From the NCBI GenBank assembly GCA_964626755.1, contig CAZVGO010000039.1:1-64000 (forward strand): a stretch of DNA of 64,000 bases. Reading direction: 5' to 3'. How positions within the stretch are numbered: position 1 is the stretch's first letter; each line of letters begins with the position of its first letter. This document shows positions 59,171 to 64,000 of this stretch, piece after piece. This DNA comes from JACDAV01 sp964626755. GTDB taxonomy: Bacteria > Chloroflexota > Limnocylindria > Limnocylindrales > CSP1-4. The position numbers and the translations under genes were made by a program. The notes beneath the pieces were generated by a model, which saw only the letters and a list, made by a program, of their open reading frames with translations, did no database searches and was not told the DNA's origin.

Positions 59171-60229
59171 CTACACGGTGCCAGACGATCCGGTCGACGA
59201 CCAACCCCCCGGACGGGGACTACCCGAGCCGCCGATGGTCCCGACCTCGTGCTCAGCGAGAGTACCCACGTCCCACTCGGAGCCGACCCGATGGCGCAGC
59301 CACTCGGCGGTCCACGCGTAGCTCCTCCAGGCTGTGACACCCGCCGCCAGGGCCAGCCCGCCGAGCCATAGGATGACGAACAGGACGGTGGCGAGCACGG
59401 CCCCGGGGGGCAGGGCGCCGCCGAGCAGCATGACCCGCGCCCACGACCATCCGACGCCGGCTGCCACGACCGAAGGAACAAGCGTGACGAGGAGCCCGAA
59501 CGTCGTAAGCCCGAGGGTCGCGAGCGAGGACCGGTATCGGAAGAGGTCGAGATAGGCCTGCCGGAGGCTGCGACCGGGCGACGCGCCACCGAGGACAAAG
59601 TGGCGGGCGGCGAGGCCGCCGGCCGCCTCCCCGATGAGCCATGTCACCAGGACGAGCGCGACGGCGTCCGGCACGGCCGAGATGACCCGGACCGCGAGCG
59701 GGCTGACCACCTCGAGCGGGTTGACGAGCTCGCGGTAGCCCGCCTGGCCGATCCGCGCGGCCCCCCAGGCGAGCGCCGCGGCGAGCGGCGCGTGGGCAAG
59801 GAGCCTCAGCGCGAACACCCGGACCGCGAGGCGGCGGCGCGGCGGCGGGACGATCGATCCGAAGCCCAGCTCCTCGTTCGCCGCCGCGTCGCGGACCACG
59901 ACCACGTCCGCCCACCCGCCGAGGATTCCACCGGCAACGATCCACAGGGCGGCTACCGCAAGCGTGCCGACGAGGATCACGACGACCTCGGCCGAGACCT
60001 GGCCGAACACGAACGGCACGAGCCAGGGAGCGACGACGTTGGCGACCCCAGCGGGAGTCGGCAGCACGATGATCGGCAGGAGGAAGAGGATCAGGCCGCC
60101 GCGAGCGAGGAAGCCGGCGAGTGCCACCGGCCACGCGGCCGGCGCTGTAAGCGCGCCGAGCGCTCCTCCGACCATGGCCGTCGGCCAGGGGACCGAGGCG
60201 GCGCGCGGTTCGTCGGGGGGTGCGGACAT
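59171..60229 (-). CDS. Polytopic membrane protein of unknown function
   Basis: A 352-aa protein with about seven hydrophobic segments between residues 25 and 300 and a Gly/Ser-rich tail. The stretch GRSLRQAYLDLFRYRSSLATLGLTTFG is a positively charged cytoplasmic loop. No catalytic motif is seen and no family is recognised. The ATG has TAGACT 13 nt upstream, farther than in the leaderless cases. Probably co-transcribed with the zinc-ribbon gene downstream. Confidence 0.7.
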   Translation of the reverse strand: MSAPPDEPRAASVPWPTAMVGGALGALTAPAAWPVALAGFLARGGLILFLLPIIVLPTPAGVANVVAPWLVPFVFGQVSAEVVVILVGTLAVAALWIVAGGILGGWADVVVVRDAAANEELGFGSIVPPPRRRLAVRVFALRLLAHAPLAAALAWGAARIGQAGYRELVNPLEVVSPLAVRVISAVPDAVALVLVTWLIGEAAGGLAARHFVLGGASPGRSLRQAYLDLFRYRSSLATLGLTTFGLLVTLVPSVVAAGVGWSWARVMLLGGALPPGAVLATVLFVILWLGGLALAAGVTAWRSYAWTAEWLRHRVGSEWDVGTLAEHEVGTIGGSGSPRPGGWSSTGSSGTV

Positions 60230-60268
60230 GACGGGTGCCCGGAGTCTAGCCCGCCGCCCCGATCCGGG

Positions 60269-60727
60269 TCAGCGCCGCCGAAGCCCCTCGACCGACCGGC
60301 CGAACCCGGCGAGAACCATCTCGGCCAGCTCGTTCGGGCGGAGCGCCGCCGCCCGGACCGGCTCCCACTTGAACGCCGCGCGCAGCGCGACCGGTGAGCG
60401 CCAGGGCCGGGCGGGGTCGTCCGGCGGGACGACCGGCGTCAGCCTGATCGCGAGGCGGCCTCCCTCCTCGAGGATGAGCCCGGACAGGGAGCCTGCCAAG
60501 GCAGGGCCGAGGCGCGCAAGCGGCGGGTCCGGCGGAGGGCCCGCCTCTGGGGCGACGTCGGTGAAGCTGACCACGCCATCGTCATCGGCGACCCAGAGAA
60601 CGGTCAGCCACCAGTCGTCGGGGCCGCTGGACGGCCGGCCCAGGCCGGCGCGCAGGCGGCGATCGCCGACGCGAATGTCGTGCTCGCGGAGGAAGGACGG
60701 ACCCGGCGGAGGGAGGCGATCGGGCAC
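60269..60727 (-). CDS. Small protein of unknown function
   Basis: A ~152-aa soluble protein. Recognisable only by its own pattern: FLREHDIRVGDRRLRAGLG, WWLTVLWVADDDGVVSF, GLILEEGGRLAIRLTPVVP and a C-terminal NELAEMVLAGFGRSVEGL helix. Codon third positions are strongly G/C, supporting a real gene. The GTG 60727 start is a guess; no ribosome site is visible. It lies 28 nt after the upstream coiled-coil gene. Confidence 0.6.
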   Translation of the reverse strand: MPDRLPPPGPSFLREHDIRVGDRRLRAGLGRPSSGPDDWWLTVLWVADDDGVVSFTDVAPEAGPPPDPPLARLGPALAGSLSGLILEEGGRLAIRLTPVVPPDDPARPWRSPVALRAAFKWEPVRAAALRPNELAEMVLAGFGRSVEGLRRR

Positions 60728-60755
60728 CGCGGGAGGATAGTCCCGCCGGCCATGG

Positions 60756-61310
60756 TCAGTCGGAGCGGTCTCCGGGGGCGGCCTCGACCGGACCGGCGTC
60801 CTCGTGACCGGCTGCATGATCGGCATCGGACGGGGGACCTTCGACCGGGGCGGCCGAGCTCCCCTCGCGGGCCTCGCGGGCTTCGGCCCTGAGCGCCTCG
60901 GCCTGCATTCGGAGGCTTGCCTCCTCGGCTTCGAGCGCGGCCTCGGCCCGGAGCGCCTCGGTCTGCGCCCGGAGGCTCGCCTCCTCGGCGAGGAGTTCGA
61001 GGCGGAGCATCTCCCGGCGGACTTCCAGGGGCGGGAGCGCAAGTGAACCGGGAGGCGCCGGCAGATCAGCGTCGTCGTAGTCCCCGCTGATCCAGGAGAT
61101 GAGGCGGCTCCGGCGCTGGGGGGTCGTGAGCCGCCGCGCGCGGGAGATCGCCTCCTGATCGAGCGACGTCACGCCCGGCAGGCTGGCATCGGTGTCACCG
61201 GTGAGGCCCGCGCCACACGCTGGGCAGTTCGCCAGGGCCGGCCCGATCTCGGCCGAGCACCACGGGCAATGCACAGCTGTCGGCGGCTCGGTCCGGAGTT
61301 CGTCGACCAT
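60756..61310 (-). CDS. Zinc-ribbon protein with internally repeated coiled coil
   Basis: A 184-aa soluble protein. Residues ~14-34: zinc ribbon with CPWC and CPAC. Residues ~60-80: basic helix ARRLTTPQRRSRLISWISGD. Residues ~98-150: a coiled coil containing a repeat of the form EEASLRxQxEALRAEA twice, visible also in DNA. The tail is acidic and disordered. Function unknown. ATG 61310 with TAGAGT 7 nt upstream. It lies 149 nt beyond the guaA stop, likely a separate transcript. Confidence 0.65.
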   Translation of the reverse strand: MVDELRTEPPTAVHCPWCSAEIGPALANCPACGAGLTGDTDASLPGVTSLDQEAISRARRLTTPQRRSRLISWISGDYDDADLPAPPGSLALPPLEVRREMLRLELLAEEASLRAQTEALRAEAALEAEEASLRMQAEALRAEAREAREGSSAAPVEGPPSDADHAAGHEDAGPVEAAPGDRSD

Positions 61311-61317
61311 CGGCGCC

Positions 61318-61323
61318 ACTCTA
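61318..61323 (-). promoter_or_regulatory. TANNNT box (TAGAGT), 7 nt before the coiled-coil gene start
   Basis: Same spacing as the other candidate leaderless promoters; the ATG has no Shine-Dalgarno site. Confidence 0.4.
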
Positions 61324-61459
61324 GCCCGCGCCTCTCCGACCGAAAGTACCCCGATAGTCCGGTGTGGTTAGGTACCGTTGCCGAGTCCTCGGGCCAATGG
61401 CCTCGTAGAGCTCAGCCTTGGACCTCGGAGAGCGGGTACCGGTTCGTCTCGGAGGGTGC

Positions 61460-63313
61460 CTATTCCCACTCAATCGTTGCTGGCGGTTTCGATGAAATGT
61501 CGTACACCACCCGGTTCACGCCCGGGACCTCGTTCACGATTCGCGACGAGATCTTGCCGAGGACCTCGTACGGCAGCTTTGCCCAGTCGGCCGTCATCCC
61601 GTCCTCGGACGTCACCGCCCGGATCGCGACGACGTTCGCGTATGTCCGGCCGTCGCCCATCACGCCGACCGACCGGACCGGCGTGAGGATCGCAAACGAC
61701 TGCCACAGGCTGCGATAGAGGCCGGCCGCCTTGATCTCGTCGATGACGATCCAGTCGGCCTCCCGGAGCGTGTCGAGCCGCTCGGCGGTGACCTCGCCGA
61801 TGATCCGGATCGCGAGGCCGGGGCCGGGGAACGGCTGGCGGAGAACCATCGCCTCGGGCAGGCCGAGCTCGAGACCGACAGTCCGAACCTCATCCTTGAA
61901 CAGGTAGCGGAGCGGCTCGATCAGCTGGAAGCGGAGGTCCGCCGGCAGCCCGCCGACGTTGTGGTGGGTCTTGATCTTCTGGGCCGCCTTCGTCTCCGAC
62001 GTGGCCGACTCGATGACGTCCGGGTAGAGCGTTCCCTGGGTGAGGAAGTCGATCCCCCCGGAACCCTTGATCTTGCCTGACTCCTCCTCGAACACACGGA
62101 TGAACTCGTCGCCGATGATCTTCCGCTTGCGCTCTGGATCCTCGACGCCGGCCAGCCGGGCGAGGAATCGCTCCCGCGCGTCGACCATCACGAGCTGCAT
62201 CCCGAGGCTTCGCTCGAAGGTCTGGCGGAGCAGCTCCGACTCCTTCTTGCGCATCAGGCCGTGGTCGACGTAGATGCAGGTCAATCGATCGCCGACGGCG
62301 CGATGGACGAGGGTCGCGGCGACGGCCGAGTCGACGCCGCCGGACAGCGCGCAGATGACCCTGCCGTCCGACCCCGTCGCCACGGCGTGTGCGTCGACGC
62401 GGGCACGAATCTCGGAGACGGTCGTCTCGATGAAGTTCGCGGCCGTCCAGTCCGGCCGGGCTCCGGCCAGCTCGATGACGAAGTTGCGCAGGATGTCGCG
62501 CCCCCGGGGCGTGTGGACGACCTCCGGGTGGAACTGGATGCCGTACAGGTTTCGGGACGGGTCGACGAGGCCGGCGAACGGCGACGAGTCGGTCTGGGCG
62601 GTGGACCGGAACCCTGCGGGCAGGCGGGTGATCGAATCGCCGTGGCTCATCCAGACCGGCTGGTCGCGGTCGAGCCCGCCGAACAGTCCGTCGCTTTCCG
62701 TGATCCTGACCATCGCCGGACCGTACTCGCGGCGTGAAGCCGGGACAACGTCGCCGCCCAGCTCGCGAGCCATCAGCTGGGCGCCGTAGCAGATACCGAG
62801 GACGGGAAAGCGGCCGCTCCAGACCGCCGGGTCCGGCCGCGGCGCATCCTCGTCGTAGACGGAGCTGGGGCCGCCGGACAGGATGATGGCCTTCGGCCGG
62901 CGCCGCTCGATCTCCGACCAGGGCGTGTCGTGGGGGAGCAGCTCCGAGTAGACATTCAGCTCGCGCACGCGGCGGGCGATCAACTGGGCGAACTGGCTGC
63001 CGAAGTCGAGGACGATCACGCTGTCGGGCTCCGTCGCGACGACGCCGGGCGCGCCACCGCCGGGCCGGTCGTCCGGAGAGCGGGTGGGGGCCGGCGCCTT
63101 GAGCGCGGTCTCGAGATAGGCCTCGACCTCCGCGTCGTCCGGGGCGAGGACGCGGTGCCCGGCGTTGGCCTCCTCGCCGTGGACCGTCTTGCCGCGACGT
63201 TTCGGCGGCCGTTCGGGCGACTGGTCCGGGTGGGTTTCCTCGGGCGTCTCGCCGGGCTCGGCCGGCGCGGGGCGATGTCCGTCCGCGGTCTCCGGATCCC
63301 TCGTCGCCGCCAC
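61460..63313 (-). CDS. guaA: GMP synthase (glutamine-hydrolysing) with N-terminal extension
   Basis: Converts XMP to GMP with glutamine and ATP. Amidotransferase domain: VLDFGSQFAQLIARRV, catalytic cysteine in LGICYGAQLMA, and HPEVVHTPRG. ATP-pyrophosphatase domain: ALSGGVDSAVAATLVH. C-terminal dimerisation domain: RQPFPGPGLAIRIIGEV to the normal KPPATIEWE end. GuaA usually starts at VLDFGSQ (~520 aa; a GTG at 63019 would give 519). Here the frame continues ~98 codons upstream with about 90 % G or C in third positions, so I extend to GTG 63313 (617 aa), which has GGGAGG 10 nt upstream. The extension is charged, Pro-rich and probably disordered. Confidence 0.95.
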   Translation of the reverse strand: MAATRDPETADGHRPAPAEPGETPEETHPDQSPERPPKRRGKTVHGEEANAGHRVLAPDDAEVEAYLETALKAPAPTRSPDDRPGGGAPGVVATEPDSVIVLDFGSQFAQLIARRVRELNVYSELLPHDTPWSEIERRRPKAIILSGGPSSVYDEDAPRPDPAVWSGRFPVLGICYGAQLMARELGGDVVPASRREYGPAMVRITESDGLFGGLDRDQPVWMSHGDSITRLPAGFRSTAQTDSSPFAGLVDPSRNLYGIQFHPEVVHTPRGRDILRNFVIELAGARPDWTAANFIETTVSEIRARVDAHAVATGSDGRVICALSGGVDSAVAATLVHRAVGDRLTCIYVDHGLMRKKESELLRQTFERSLGMQLVMVDARERFLARLAGVEDPERKRKIIGDEFIRVFEEESGKIKGSGGIDFLTQGTLYPDVIESATSETKAAQKIKTHHNVGGLPADLRFQLIEPLRYLFKDEVRTVGLELGLPEAMVLRQPFPGPGLAIRIIGEVTAERLDTLREADWIVIDEIKAAGLYRSLWQSFAILTPVRSVGVMGDGRTYANVVAIRAVTSEDGMTADWAKLPYEVLGKISSRIVNEVPGVNRVVYDISSKPPATIEWE

Positions 63314-63444
63314 GCCCGATGCCGCCTCCCGGTGCGTTCCCGCCGTGACGACAGTGTACCCGTCGCCCGGCCACCCGAAACGACCGGAGCCCAGGGCGGG
63401 GCATCCGGCCGTCACGCTGTGGTCAGCCGCCCTTGGGGCGACGG

Positions 63445-63897
63445 TCAGCCGGCGACCGACTGGAGCCCGGTCTTCAGCCGCTCGAGGTCGGCGGCCGCGG
63501 CCTGTCTGACCTGGGGCGCGATCATCGACTCGAAGAACCGGTACTTCAACGGCAAGCCGATCTTGAGCGCCCAGCGCAGGCGACAGGTGGCGTCTTCCGG
63601 GGTGAGACGGGCGTCGATCTCGATCGTGATCCCCTCCGGGTCCTTCGCCCGGAAGGCGAAGTGGGCGCCCGGCTGGAAGGCGGTGACCTTGCCTTCGAGC
63701 ATCGACGCCCGACCGGCGATCTGCTGCCCGATGCGCAGCTTCGAGCCGGCGCCCACCGGCTCGGGCCCGACCGGTTCCGCGCTGACGATCCCGGACGCGA
63801 CGAGCCACTCCGGATAGCGGCGGACGTCAGCCAGGCGGGCGAAGACGTCGTCACAGTTCCGGGCGATGAGTGTTTCCAGTTCGGCGGTGATCGCCAT
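63445..63897 (-). CDS. SRPBCC-fold protein (polyketide cyclase/START-like)
   Basis: A 150-aa ligand-binding helix-grip protein. N-terminal TLIARNCDDVFARLADVRRYPEWL is the standard opening of this fold, followed by strands GIVSAEPVG, AGSKLRIGQQIAGRASMLEGKVTAF and HFAFRAKDPEGITIEIDARLTPED, and a long C-terminal helix. Ligand and role are unknown. Its ATG overlaps the upstream gene stop as TGATG, so the two are coupled. Confidence 0.88.
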   Translation of the reverse strand: MAITAELETLIARNCDDVFARLADVRRYPEWLVASGIVSAEPVGPEPVGAGSKLRIGQQIAGRASMLEGKVTAFQPGAHFAFRAKDPEGITIEIDARLTPEDATCRLRWALKIGLPLKYRFFESMIAPQVRQAAAADLERLKTGLQSVAG

Positions 63898-64000
63898 CAG
63901 ACGGCCTCGGGATCGACGGCCACCGGCACCAGGCGGAACACGGGTCCGTGGCCCAGCCGTTCGGAGGGGGTGCCGTACTTGAGGATCAGCTCGCGGATCG
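63897..64000 (-). CDS. 3' end of an unidentified gene, cut by the window edge
   Basis: Only about 34 codons are inside the window, read on the minus strand. They include the stretches LILKYGTPSERLGHGPVF and a VPVAVDPEAV end before TGA. The frame has G/C-rich third positions and its TGA overlaps the SRPBCC start as TGATG. Too short to name; not recognised. Confidence 0.55.
   Translation of the reverse strand, partial: IRELILKYGTPSERLGHGPVFRLVPVAVDPEAV

Noticed and set aside
61380..61395. CCGAG-TC-CTCGG hairpin between guaA and the coiled-coil gene as terminator
   Set aside because: The loop would be two bases and no T run follows; it is not stable enough to call.

Overview
The window is about 64 kb of very G+C-rich (roughly 70 %), gene-dense bacterial chromosome with no sign of phage, plasmid, insertion sequence or CRISPR. 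Gene content (type I-alpha glutamine synthetase, LCP protein, AMIN-like and META-domain lipoproteins, a membrane-anchored multi-parvulin foldase, zinc-ribbon membrane proteins, ABC-type polysaccharide export without visible outer-membrane parts) fits a free-living Chloroflexota lineage of the Limnocylindria/Ellin6529 type. Actinomycetota is a less likely alternative. This placement is inferred from gene families, not from a marker phylogeny. GTG starts are very common, TTG is used, and many first genes appear to be leaderless.

Layout. 0-9.5 kb: glutamine synthetase; a GGDEF / trans-sulfuration enzyme / ResB run; an Lrp regulator behind a small lipoprotein; an LLM-family oxidoreductase divergent from a VOC protein; a tandem META lipoprotein; a tRNA-Pro. 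9.7-14.1 kb (+): AMIN-like lipoprotein, LCP protein and a large membrane protein. 14.1-19 kb (-): a tightly coupled foldase-mazG-rph-rdgB-LOG operon for protein folding and nucleotide/RNA housekeeping. 19-42.3 kb: a surface polysaccharide locus. It holds a UDP-N-acetyl-mannosaminuronate-type pair (wecB plus a dehydrogenase), a plus-strand run of two glycosyltransferases, the Wzm/Wzt exporter and a methyltransferase, and a minus-strand eight-gene operon. That operon encodes all enzyme classes needed to convert UDP-GlcNAc to a 2,3-diacetamido uronic acid sugar, followed by two glycosyltransferases. Five more or less related GT4 enzymes and a polyprenol-phosphate mannose synthase-like GT2 lie around it.

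42.4-47 kb: two secreted proteins, a GH18-type hydrolase and a caspase-fold-like protein with three C-terminal repeats. 47.2-50.5 kb: the complete dTDP-L-rhamnose operon (order rfbA-rfbB-rfbD-rfbC in transcription). 50.5-52.6 kb: mreB-mreC. 52.7-55 kb: an unrecognised soluble protein and a cysteine-repeat surface protein on a Pro-Thr-Pro-Val stalk. 55-64 kb: radC, a CPBP protease, several zinc-ribbon or membrane proteins of unknown role, guaA with an N-terminal extension, an SRPBCC protein, and the 3' end of one more gene.

Together the window is mainly a cell-envelope island (sugar nucleotides, chain assembly, ABC export, wall attachment by LCP, shape proteins, surface proteins) embedded in housekeeping genes. 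No exotic defence or mobile system was seen. The most unusual signals are the window-wide TANNNT boxes 6-10 nt upstream of start codons, two well-placed Shine-Dalgarno sites that point to ATC start codons, a MazG that keeps only the tail of its methylase partner, an extended GuaA, and several repeat-built surface proteins.
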